From contig JASAON010001620.1 in NCBI GenBank assembly GCA_030849065.1, forward strand, positions 1 through 64,000: a DNA stretch of 64,000 nt, given 5' to 3'. A model generated the notes under the pieces. That model searched no databases. It had not been told where the DNA came from and saw only the letters and a list, made by a program, of their open reading frames with translations. Source of the stretch: Jaenimonas drosophilae. Lineage: Eukaryota > Euglenozoa > Kinetoplastea > Trypanosomatida > Trypanosomatidae. Positions 56,284 through 64,000 of the stretch are shown here, one piece after another; within the stretch, counting starts at the first letter, position 1; each line of letters opens with the position of its first letter. Position numbers and translations under genes: made by a program.

Positions 56284-58137
56284 TTACATCAGCTCCCAGA
56301 ATCGGGCGATTCCATCCACTGAAGCGGTCACAATGAGATCGTTATCAATAACGAGACCACGCGTGAGATCCTTCCATGCGTTGGTCTTCACCGCGAGAGG
56401 ATTGGCCAGCTTTCGAATGTCCCACACAAGGAGCGTGGAGCCGCTGCACGCCGCAACGTACTTCTCACTGACGGCACTTGCGGTGACTACCTCCGTGGTG
56501 GCCTTTTCCGTGACGAGCTGCATGCTGCTGCGGACATCCCACAGCCGAACCACCTTATCAAACCCACCAGTGAGAGCCATGTCACCGTGGCATGCCACCG
56601 CCGGAACCTTCCTCGAGTGCTTTGTCGTGGAATCCAACACAGCACAACGGGCAGGATCAATGAGGGCACACGCACCATTGCCACCGCCAACAATGCAGTG
56701 ACCCTTTTGAGTGGAGCACATTGCCTGAATAGAGGTGCCAGACGCAATAAAGCTGCTGTTCTGACGGTCAGAATGGAGGATGCAAATGGTTGCGCTGAGA
56801 CCTCCAGAAAGAACTGGGCTACTCACATCATTGGGGTTGGCATAGGTGACGGCAAAGACGTCACTCTGAAACGAAGCCACTGAAGTGGCAGAAAGTTCTT
56901 GTGAAGCCAGCGAGTAGTTGAAGATGGTGCTGGTTCCGTCTTCACAGGCTGTTGCAAAGTCGAACTGGGAGGCAAAACTCACATCCCACACGCAGGCACG
57001 ATGGGGGCGGAACTGAATCAGAGGGATACCATCACCGTCGAGCAGCACCACGTAGCCATTATTCGTTCCAACGGCAAAGCGTCGGTCAGACACCCGGCAC
57101 AGTGAGATGAACTTTTCATTTGAGCCAAAAGCGTACTTGGTCACACGGGTGAGTCCTTCACCGGTGCTACCGTCTCGGTCCTTGGATGGCTTTGCGCTTG
57201 CGCTCATCTCCATGAAGGTACTCTTTTCTAATGGCACAATGTTCACCTCGGAGGAGATCTTCACAGATTTCTTCGACTTCCGTACAGCTGGCTTCTCCGT
57301 CCCTGGTGTGCTGGACACCTCACCATGGATGACCTGTGCACGGCGCTTGCTTTCCAGCAAGTCCTCCTGTACATCCACGTCCGTTGTGTTTTCACCCTGG
57401 AGGCGGCTGCGGAGGGTCACGCAGTTCTTCATGAGTCTCTCGGGGAAGTGGGGGTGGGGCTCACTCATGAGGAATATGCGTGATCGTTCGTGGAGCTTGC
57501 CAGTAGACTCTACCTCCACCAGGCACTCCGCAATCTTGCGCAGGAGTGTGATTGATTTGGTGGCATGCTCCACGTAGATCCACAGTCCTTTCTCCAATGA
57601 ACGCTTAATCAGGTCACCAGAGTGCTCGATTTTTTGGCGAGCCTTCATTCGAGCCACGGTGTCGATGTACATCACCTCTGCGTCCGCGCGTTGTGCGGCA
57701 AGACTGATGGATAGCGCAGGGTTCGCTCCTTCGCTCATGATGATGATGCAGCGGCCCTTGCACTTCATGGCCGCCTCTAGCAGCACTTCAGCACTATTTC
57801 TGGCGACGGCAGCACTGGATGACTCCACTACCGGCGGTGCCACAGCAGCTGGAGGCTGGAAACCATCTGCATCCTCATCAGAGCACAGGTCAAACTCATC
57901 GTTTGCGCCAGCAGAAGAGGTGAGAACAATGAGGATCTCTCCGCTGAACTTCTGGTAACGGTGCTGCTCCTCAATAGCCTTCTTCACAGGGACTCCGTTA
58001 ATGGAACGCACCGTCATACCGACTGACATGCCGGCAAGCGACGCAATTTTGCCATTCACTGTAAGAACCTCATTCTTTTTATTAAGAGTAACTCCTTCAG
58101 CGAACTCCTTGCCAGTAGTACTGATGTATACGGACAT
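56284..58137 (-). CDS. PDZ-like, dynein AAA6/D6-like and WD40 fusion protein
   Basis: A 617-residue protein with three recognisable parts. Residues 10-75 look like a PDZ domain (GMSVGMTVRSINGVPVKKAI, FSGEILIVLTSS). Residues 125-245 resemble the D6 region of dynein heavy chains: CIIIMSEGANPALSISLAA parallels the FILSPGADP strand, GDLIKRSLEKGLWIYVEHAT parallels the GxWVLLQNCHL segment, and LHERSRIFLMSEPHPHFPER parallels FRLFLTSEPxPxFP. Residues 330-617 are WD40 repeats (VWDVSFASQFDFATACEDGT, GFDKVVRLWDVRSS, GIARFWEL). The D6-like unit lacks the remaining AAA domains, so it is not a motor. A role in dynein assembly or the flagellum is inference. The start follows an AGATTTCAG acceptor. Confidence 0.72.
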   Translation of the reverse strand: MSVYISTTGKEFAEGVTLNKKNEVLTVNGKIASLAGMSVGMTVRSINGVPVKKAIEEQHRYQKFSGEILIVLTSSAGANDEFDLCSDEDADGFQPPAAVAPPVVESSSAAVARNSAEVLLEAAMKCKGRCIIIMSEGANPALSISLAAQRADAEVMYIDTVARMKARQKIEHSGDLIKRSLEKGLWIYVEHATKSITLLRKIAECLVEVESTGKLHERSRIFLMSEPHPHFPERLMKNCVTLRSRLQGENTTDVDVQEDLLESKRRAQVIHGEVSSTPGTEKPAVRKSKKSVKISSEVNIVPLEKSTFMEMSASAKPSKDRDGSTGEGLTRVTKYAFGSNEKFISLCRVSDRRFAVGTNNGYVVLLDGDGIPLIQFRPHRACVWDVSFASQFDFATACEDGTSTIFNYSLASQELSATSVASFQSDVFAVTYANPNDVSSPVLSGGLSATICILHSDRQNSSFIASGTSIQAMCSTQKGHCIVGGGNGACALIDPARCAVLDSTTKHSRKVPAVACHGDMALTGGFDKVVRLWDVRSSMQLVTEKATTEVVTASAVSEKYVAACSGSTLLVWDIRKLANPLAVKTNAWKDLTRGLVIDNDLIVTASVDGIARFWELM

Positions 58138-58190
58138 GGTTTGGTGCAGCGAAGAGCAAAAAATGGACGGCACGTCGATGCGTAATCAGG

Positions 58191-58218
58191 CTGAAATCTT
58201 GGGGGAGAAAAAGAACAG
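58191..58218 (-). promoter_or_regulatory. Predicted trans-splice acceptor for the PDZ/D6/WD40 gene
   Basis: The minus strand reads CTTTTTCTCCCCCAAGATTTCAG, AG at 58191-58192, about 55 bases before the ATG at 58135-58137. Confidence 0.75.
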
Positions 58219-59752
58219 ATCTTGGAAAGTGATGTTCAACAGCAAGTAGGTAGGTGTCGGCTGCTATGGAGTATTTGGCGGTGAATAGTACTAGGGCAGC
58301 GGAAGAGGACTTTGGGGTTCTTCGCGATCACGACACCAGACGTTCAAGTCAAATCTGTAGAGATCAAATGCTTCGGTGCTGAGAAGAAGTGATGGCCAAT
58401 CTGCTGCAAACCTGCTGTTTGGGGTTTCCTTCGTAACACAAGAAGAATAAGTGTCAGATGCAGATGTGGCAATCGGTGGACGTTCTCGACAGAGAATCCG
58501 CAGGTAAGCCTCAACAAAAAAAAACCAGTACCAGATGGGAAAGACAGCGGGAAATCAGCTGCAGGTGAAAAGAAAGAAGCAAGGTGGGTGAACTGGACTT
58601 ACTCCCCCGTGGCAAATGGCCTACTTCTCGCTTTTACTGCTGATGGCTAAAGGCACGGATATAGAGGGCCTTCCGGGGTGCTAGACTCGTGTCGATCACT
58701 TGATGTAAGACACACAAACAAAGAACAATATAGCAAGCACAAAAACAAGAAGATGAATGGGCTGCGTGAAGTGGACGTGAAAAGAAACTTGACGGATGCT
58801 AAAATACCGTCCTCTAAGCAGAGCAGAAACAAAGAAGAGAGTGATAGAAGAGAAGCAGTGTAAGAAAAGGGGAATCGACGATTCGTAAGTTTTCTGCAGT
58901 GACTTTGGGTTGTGCTTCAAATCATTTGTGGTGATGTGGTGACTTAGCCGCGACACTCGGTCGTCAGTGCTACTCTGTTCTAAGCGGTGGAGACGATCGG
59001 CGAATTAGTCCTCCATCTTCGCTGATGGCGGTGGACTCAGAGTTGCGATGTCCATGCTACCCGATTATGCAGCAAAACTGGTTAAATGAAGCACTCATGT
59101 AAATGATGGCGTACACAGAGCTCTCGGGAAGCCAACTAGTTGGGACGCTATCACCTACCAATCGCCGTACCACAGGGAAATTGCAGTCTGACACGTGGTA
59201 CATCACAGTGCACCGCATCACAGTGCAGCGTATTTTCAACTAGTCTCCCAACACAGCTACTGTTCACGTCACCACAAGTATTTGAGTTGGTGCTCGGTCA
59301 GCCAGAGATGTGTGGTACCTGTTGTTACTGCACATGACCGCAAAACCAAAGCCAACAAAGGCCTCGGCAGCAAACAGAAGTCACCAAAAGTGGAAGGAGA
59401 CAAAAATGGACGTGTTACTAGAAGAGCAAGAAAGTATACTTAACTATCTACATATACTCACGAACATACCAAATGGTTTTTGCTTGTATATGTAAATGTG
59501 CATGAACACAAAAAGCGAAACATTGCACGCCCCAAAAAAATGAGCCTGCGCGTGGGACGGAGGGAGAGGTATCAGACGCGGAAAAGTAGCTGACAAATGC
59601 TGGCGTGAGCAGCTGACGAATGCCGACAAGATCACCTCAATAGCAGCGAAGGAGTTCAGCAACAGCGGCGGTGGTTGGAGGAAAAGATGATATAGGGAAT
59701 GAGAGGGAATTAAGAGAGAGTGAGTCGAACGTCAGCGCTATGGATAGGTCGC
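58219..59752. other. Long region without a supported gene
   Basis: About 1.5 kb between the PDZ/D6/WD40 gene and the LRR gene. It contains an internal acceptor-like site (minus strand CTTTCTTTTCACCTGCAG, AG near 58560), a 15-base-period direct repeat of CATCACAGTGCA at 59201-59212 and 59216-59227, and another imperfect repeat of AGCTGACAAATGC / AGCTGACGAATGC at 59588-59600 and 59611-59623. Reading frames are short. It may be a long 3' UTR of the LRR gene or host a non-coding RNA. Confidence 0.5.
59201..59227. repeat. Short tandem direct repeat, 15-base period
   Basis: The 12-mer CATCACAGTGCA occurs at 59201-59212 and again at 59216-59227. It lies in a non-coding stretch and has no evident function. 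Confidence 0.8.
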
Positions 59753-60739
59753 TTAGACACGATCCGTAAAAAGAGCATCCCAAATGGTACTTGCAGGCTT
59801 CTCCGGGGTTACTGGATTCTCGTCATAGCCCATCAATGCGTCAAAATAAGGTGTCGTTGTGTCTAGTTTCTCATCGGTTTGAGCCCCGTACTTCGATGTT
59901 GGGTGAATAGAATCAACAGGGAATGATTGTGCCGCCAGTGGTGGCTGGGCAGCGGCCACTCCCAGGGCCGCTCCCTCTAACCTGTCAGTGTTTGTGTTGT
60001 GCGGCTCTGTCGGACGCGTGTGGTCCTCCCCAAAAGGGAGGGAGCTTAAGATGGTCGAGTGTGTCACATCTACACCGAGAGACGAGCGTTCTGGACTGAG
60101 GTGAAGACCGGAGCGTGCGGCCCCCACCATGTTACGATTTCGGGCCGTGGATCGCTGAATTTGGGTCACTGTTGCTGCGTTGATGCTGCACCCATCAACA
60201 AAAACGTGCTGGATATTCACATTGCGTCTTACTGCGTTGCGAAGTGCACGTCCAGCCGCGAGTGAGACATAGGTGCTACCAGAGAGATCTAAACACTGGA
60301 GGACCGCCACCACGGTGGATGGAGCAGCGGGCACCTGATCAGAAGTCGTCTGCCCCTCCTTCACCACAATCGGTTGTCTGCAGGCAGGAAGCACGGAGCA
60401 CAAAAGCTGCACAGACTCGTTGTCAATTCGCCTGGATAGCTTCAGCTTTATCCTCAAAAGTGTGAAATCTCCGGTTTGACGACGTTCACTAGGCTGCTCA
60501 CACAACGGAGCTATAGAAATGGCGCTGGTAAACGCCTCTGGGTGATGCAGAAAGGCACGAATCAATTCAGCGAATACAGCAAACGGGACACCACCGTGAA
60601 GTGAGCTAGCATCGAGGTACACTTCCCCATCCACGTCTAGAGAGTACAAATGCTGCAGGGTGCGAGCAAAGGTTGGGTTCGGAACGCAGTTAAATCTGTC
60701 CGACAGCTCACAGTACAATCTATACAGTAGAATTCGCAT
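59753..60739 (-). CDS. Leucine-rich repeat-like protein
   Basis: A 328-residue protein. It opens with a helical segment (ILLYRLYCELSDRFNCVPN). Single RNase-inhibitor-type leucine-rich repeats are visible: VLQCLDLSGSTYVSLAAGRA and then IQHVFVDGCSINAATVTQIQ (about 145-195). The C-terminal 120 residues are polar and probably disordered, ending PASTIWDALFTDRV. LRR proteins of this type in trypanosomatids are often cytoskeletal or flagellar, but nothing here fixes that. The ATG at 60737-60739 is used because the frame upstream begins only at a GTG. Confidence 0.6.
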   Translation of the reverse strand: MRILLYRLYCELSDRFNCVPNPTFARTLQHLYSLDVDGEVYLDASSLHGGVPFAVFAELIRAFLHHPEAFTSAISIAPLCEQPSERRQTGDFTLLRIKLKLSRRIDNESVQLLCSVLPACRQPIVVKEGQTTSDQVPAAPSTVVAVLQCLDLSGSTYVSLAAGRALRNAVRRNVNIQHVFVDGCSINAATVTQIQRSTARNRNMVGAARSGLHLSPERSSLGVDVTHSTILSSLPFGEDHTRPTEPHNTNTDRLEGAALGVAAAQPPLAAQSFPVDSIHPTSKYGAQTDEKLDTTTPYFDALMGYDENPVTPEKPASTIWDALFTDRV

Positions 60740-61199
60740 ATCTGTTGTTGTTGGTCGTCTAGTGTGCACAGGCAAAAGTCTAGTAAAGGAGTGAAGCGAT
60801 ACCACCGTCGAGTGGGTAACTCAATGCTCGAAAACGGTAATCGTGATCGCCAGCTGAGTTCTGTGTGAAGGAGACGGCAAACTCACCACCTGCAGAGTCG
60901 TTCTAGTGGGATGAGTGAGGTGGAAGGCCTATACTTGAAATAAAGAAGTCAGGCTACAGAAGTTTCTGAAATTGTGAAGGGGAGAGAAGAAGGAAGTTAG
61001 TATATCCATGACACCGCCACCGCACTCAATTGCGTGGAAACATCTCGCAACATGGAAAAGATATCTGAACGGCACCAAGAGCCGGGTAGTGAGCACGCAG
61101 CATCAGTCCCGGGGCATGCTCTCGCGCGTTGGCGCGACGGGGTGGCCCGTTGACTCATCGGGCACGCTGCACATTTACTGTGACTCCAACTCTCTTTCT
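60740..61199. other. Intergenic region, no gene seen
   Basis: A 460-base spacer between CSE1 and the LRR protein gene, with short frames only. Confidence 0.5.
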
Positions 61200-64000
61200 T
61201 TATTGAATTAGGGCAAGGAGATCAGGCGTAAGAGCGGCCTCCAATACACTTACCAGGCTGGCGCCTGATCCACGGAGGAGGGCGGTCATCTGGTCACGGA
61301 AGAAGCGGTCCGGATCGTGGATATCAGCACAGACATCCCTTCGACGGCGCGCTGCCTCCTGCAGCGGGCAAAAGAACACATTTGCCGATAGGCCACCAGA
61401 CTCGGTTTTAAGCTCCTGTACAGTAGGAGATGAGGGAGTGAAGCTCGTCCTGTCATCCTGTTCCACGCTGGCATGAATCATCTTTAGACAGCTATACACA
61501 CTACTTGCCCATGCCTGTGGATTGGACATGAGAGCCGTGCTTTCGGTGAGGAGTCGAGCAAGGGCAACCACGCAAACTTTTCGTTCATCAGCTCCAGTAA
61601 TCTTCTGCATGTTGGGTAGCCAAATCTTGTCCAGCACCATAAAAAACAGCCCTGGTTGGATTGCGTTCATGCGTCCCACAACATCTTCCACTCCGCGGAC
61701 AATGACCATCACAGAGAGAAAGATGATGAGGATGCGCACAAACTTGGGCGTTTTTGACGTTTGCATGCGCTGCAGAAGAAAATTCAGCACTTGACTAAGG
61801 AACCGTGAAGTGGTTTCTCTCGGGTAGGAGAGCAGAATGGAGGTGAGGAGGCTCAAGCCCTCGTGGTCAAAGTTCTTCAGCTGAACTAAGTAACGAGAGA
61901 TGTTGAGCACCTTGTCTGTAAAGCCTTGTTCCTCCACGTAGGATGGGTAGCTCTCAATAAAGGTTGTCAGCAGGCAGCAAACAGCGGGGATGTTCCCCCG
62001 CTGTTCGTACAGCACAGGCTGTGTAAGCGGCTCCAACAATGCCTGGTACTGCTGCGGTGGGCTAGGGTTACCTTGAGGGTATGAGCTCAGCAACTGCGAG
62101 AGAATCTGCAGAGAATATGGAATGTATTCCATGACATCATTGGCCAAGATGTAAATGAGGTGCGGCCATAGTGTTTGCTCAATTGCCTGTCCTTGGTGGG
62201 GCTGGAGGGCAATGCACTTGGAGAGCACCTCAAAAATGCAATGACTAAAGAGTGGATTGGATGGGTTCTTCGCCGCGCGTTCTAATACAGCTCCAATGCA
62301 CATGACGACGTCTGCCACAAATGGCACTACTGCCTCAGACTGCCGTTGGCAGATTCGCCATAGGCACTGCGCGAAATAGGCGTTCGGGGTGTCTGACCGC
62401 TGAAGTTGAATGCACAGTTGCTGCAGAATTATGGGGGCGTGTGGAGTGAAGAGGGGGGCGGAGACAGCGTAGACTCCTTGTGTTTGAACCTGAAGAAGTC
62501 GCTCCACGGTGTGTGCAGCATACGTCATGACAACCACGTCGGTGCTGGCGATCCACGTGGCGAGGCCTCCCAAAAGATGCGGGTATAAAGAAGGATCGAT
62601 GTGCGCCCTAAACGATCCCACAACACGCAGGCAGTCCGCCTTCACCACTGGTGGGCTACTCTCCGACACAGGTGAGGTCAGCTCAGGAAGAATTGTCTCG
62701 CGAAGGAAGGCATCGAAGTCAATGAGAGTACCTAACCGCTGAGTGACTCCACGCTGTGCATCCACGTGTTGCCCCTCCAGTGCAAGCGAAGATGCCAAGT
62801 AGATGGCTGTGTCTTTAGAGCGCCAAGAAGTTGCTCCTTCGGCAAAAAGGCGGTGGAGCTCTGCAAGAAACAGGGGCTTTGACTTGTCTGGATGAGAGAC
62901 CACCAAGTCGCGAACGAGTTCACCTGCAGCTCGGCGGCGAGTATGGAGGTCAGAGCCCTCAATGTCACGCTGAATGAACGCCTCGGGTTCATTGTTGTAG
63001 GTGTCTACGTCCTCCTCACGAAGAGCCAAATTAGGAGTGATGACTTGGCCAATGAGATTGGTCAGCACCTCCACATTGTCAAAGGCATCGCGTGTTGTGC
63101 CACGGCAGGCACTCGAAACGAGCCCTATCCCACACACCACCAAATCGTCCATCTCCGGCGCGGCGCTGGAAGGATCGGCAATGAGATCCCACACAACTTT
63201 TAGAATGGGTGCGGCGTCCTTCTCAAAGTCTTCATCGAACGCAGTTAACAAATGAGTGACGCACGAAGTAACAGTGGACTTCAGCTCCACCAGTGTGGCA
63301 CTACCCATGAGGTGCGGTGGATTGAGGGCGTAGCACCGTAGGAAGAGGGAGACCATTGTCTCGCGACCCCAAATTAGTTCATCTCCCACATCGAGTGCGG
63401 TCATATCCATGAGGCAGTCCACTGCCGCCGTTAGACCACGACAGGCAGTCGTTGCATCGGCATTGCCAACGTTGGCGAGCTCCAACAAAGTATTCATGGA
63501 CTTGAGGAGCGGTGCCACGAAGGTGGAGTACACAGTCCGTAGCTGATAGACGAATTCTTCGGACATCTCAGTTTGAAGGCGGTATCGTGCCAAGACGCTG
63601 TGTGCGGTGGAGAGAGCTGCCCCAAGTAATGGGGCGGTCGAGCATGTGTTAAGGGTCTCCGTGATGATTTGAAGGGCGTCGGGCCATGCCATGGGAAAAT
63701 CTACTTCTGCAATGAGAGCAATCGCCTCCGCTAAGTTTCGCTGAACAGCAGCGGATGCGCCAAGCATGGTGCAGACAATCTGGCCCCGCACCTGTGCTTT
63801 ATCCTGGTCTTGAATACAGTGTTCTGCTTTGCTTGGGTTCCAGCAAAGTTTGATGGTGTTTTTCAGCACAATGGAACAAAACGGGGACTCGGGTAGTCCT
63901 TGCGAAGAGAGATGAAGGAGCAGAACGACAAAGCCCAATTGCTGATCTACGCTATCCTGAAGTTGCTTGATGACTAATTCAGCGCGCTCTCTATCTGATG
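61200..64000 (-). CDS. CSE1: Exportin-2 / CSE1 (CAS), 5' end beyond the window
   Basis: At least 933 residues of CSE1/CAS; the frame is open to the right edge, so the true start lies outside. The N-terminal importin-beta region shows VLKNTIKLCWNPSKAEHCI and AEAIALIAEVDFPMAWPDAL, typical of CSE1 (FKNYIKRNW and IGREDFPxKW). HEAT repeats continue through the protein, with ALREEDVDTYNNEPEAFIQR and RRRAAGELVRDLVVSH corresponding to the conserved DEEEFEDNPEEYIRRDxEGSD and TRRRxAxDLV segments, and FVRILIIFLSVMVIVRGVED near the C-terminus. It recycles importin-alpha from the nucleus with RanGTP. Full-length family members are about 970 residues, so little is missing. Confidence 0.93.
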   Translation of the reverse strand, partial: SDRERAELVIKQLQDSVDQQLGFVVLLLHLSSQGLPESPFCSIVLKNTIKLCWNPSKAEHCIQDQDKAQVRGQIVCTMLGASAAVQRNLAEAIALIAEVDFPMAWPDALQIITETLNTCSTAPLLGAALSTAHSVLARYRLQTEMSEEFVYQLRTVYSTFVAPLLKSMNTLLELANVGNADATTACRGLTAAVDCLMDMTALDVGDELIWGRETMVSLFLRCYALNPPHLMGSATLVELKSTVTSCVTHLLTAFDEDFEKDAAPILKVVWDLIADPSSAAPEMDDLVVCGIGLVSSACRGTTRDAFDNVEVLTNLIGQVITPNLALREEDVDTYNNEPEAFIQRDIEGSDLHTRRRAAGELVRDLVVSHPDKSKPLFLAELHRLFAEGATSWRSKDTAIYLASSLALEGQHVDAQRGVTQRLGTLIDFDAFLRETILPELTSPVSESSPPVVKADCLRVVGSFRAHIDPSLYPHLLGGLATWIASTDVVVMTYAAHTVERLLQVQTQGVYAVSAPLFTPHAPIILQQLCIQLQRSDTPNAYFAQCLWRICQRQSEAVVPFVADVVMCIGAVLERAAKNPSNPLFSHCIFEVLSKCIALQPHQGQAIEQTLWPHLIYILANDVMEYIPYSLQILSQLLSSYPQGNPSPPQQYQALLEPLTQPVLYEQRGNIPAVCCLLTTFIESYPSYVEEQGFTDKVLNISRYLVQLKNFDHEGLSLLTSILLSYPRETTSRFLSQVLNFLLQRMQTSKTPKFVRILIIFLSVMVIVRGVEDVVGRMNAIQPGLFFMVLDKIWLPNMQKITGADERKVCVVALARLLTESTALMSNPQAWASSVYSCLKMIHASVEQDDRTSFTPSSPTVQELKTESGGLSANVFFCPLQEAARRRRDVCADIHDPDRFFRDQMTALLRGSGASLVSVLEAALTPDLLALIQ

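Noticed and set aside
1..64000. tRNA, rRNA, CRISPR arrays, transposons or viral remnants
   Set aside because: I looked for cloverleaf-like segments, regular repeat arrays, terminal repeats and reverse transcriptase or transposase motifs and saw none that I could support.

Overview
This is a kinetoplastid (most likely trypanosomatid) nuclear chromosome segment. Every convincing gene in the 64 kb except a fragment at the left edge lies on the minus strand and is read as one uninterrupted frame. The genes are closely spaced, and most have a long pyrimidine tract followed by AG just upstream of the first usable ATG on the sense strand. That is the signature of polycistronic transcription with spliced-leader trans-splicing. 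The gene set also fits: flagellar dynein regulatory complex protein DRC3, MKT1, a short acidic ribosomal P2 protein in tandem, a PHO80-type cyclin, a CCCH zinc finger protein, a mitochondrial F1 delta subunit and a CYP61/CYP710-type sterol desaturase. TAA, TAG and TGA all act as ordinary stops. From memory, the MKT1 / DNA ligase I / METK / SRPK / S14 / ATP synthase grouping resembles Trypanosoma brucei chromosome 6 and Leishmania chromosome 30; this needs checking. The species cannot be named.

Layout, left to right (transcription runs right to left over almost all of it). 1-46: the last codons of a plus-strand gene with a basic C-terminus. 47-464: a convergent strand-switch region rich in G and C homopolymers. 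465-8714: end of the minus-strand unit, with a Cys-containing protein, two P2 copies, a DDB1-like protein and a polo-like kinase. 9000-18783: a small mitochondrial protein, a multi-pass membrane protein with a lipase-like domain, a TTC39/IML2 protein, a coiled-coil protein, an NTF2-like protein, the V-ATPase c'' subunit and ribosomal L15. 19038-27841: DRC3, cyclin, a Pro/Ala-rich protein, CDK5RAP3/C53, ATP synthase delta and ribosomal S14. 28576-38553: SRPK, CCCH protein, Mago nashi, sterol C-22 desaturase-like P450, a mitochondrial GGQ release factor and a rhodanese-like protein. 39436-48954: METK, a PWWP plus SP-RING protein, a possible INCENP/CPC1, Yippee, TTC5, a small unknown protein and DNA ligase I. 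49944-64000: MKT1, a TCP11-like protein, a PDZ / dynein-D6-like / WD40 fusion, an LRR protein and the partial exportin CSE1.

The genes form no single pathway, as expected for a trypanosomatid unit where control is post-transcriptional. Several themes recur: RNA fate (MKT1, CCCH protein, Mago, SRPK), mitochondrial function (release factor, F1 delta, small mitochondrial protein), flagellum and cytoskeleton (DRC3, TTC5, dynein-D6-like fusion), and chromosome biology (PLK, CPC1 candidate, SP-RING ligase, ligase I, DDB1).

The most unusual items are the PDZ / dynein-D6-like / WD40 fusion (56284-58137), the PWWP-SP-RING protein (40831-42498), the INCENP/CPC1 candidate (42799-43509), the C53 homologue with IDWG motif (24992-26146), the membrane-anchored pseudolipase (9520-11988) and the G/C-tract strand switch (47-464). 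All domain calls are by eye from motifs; no database search was run.
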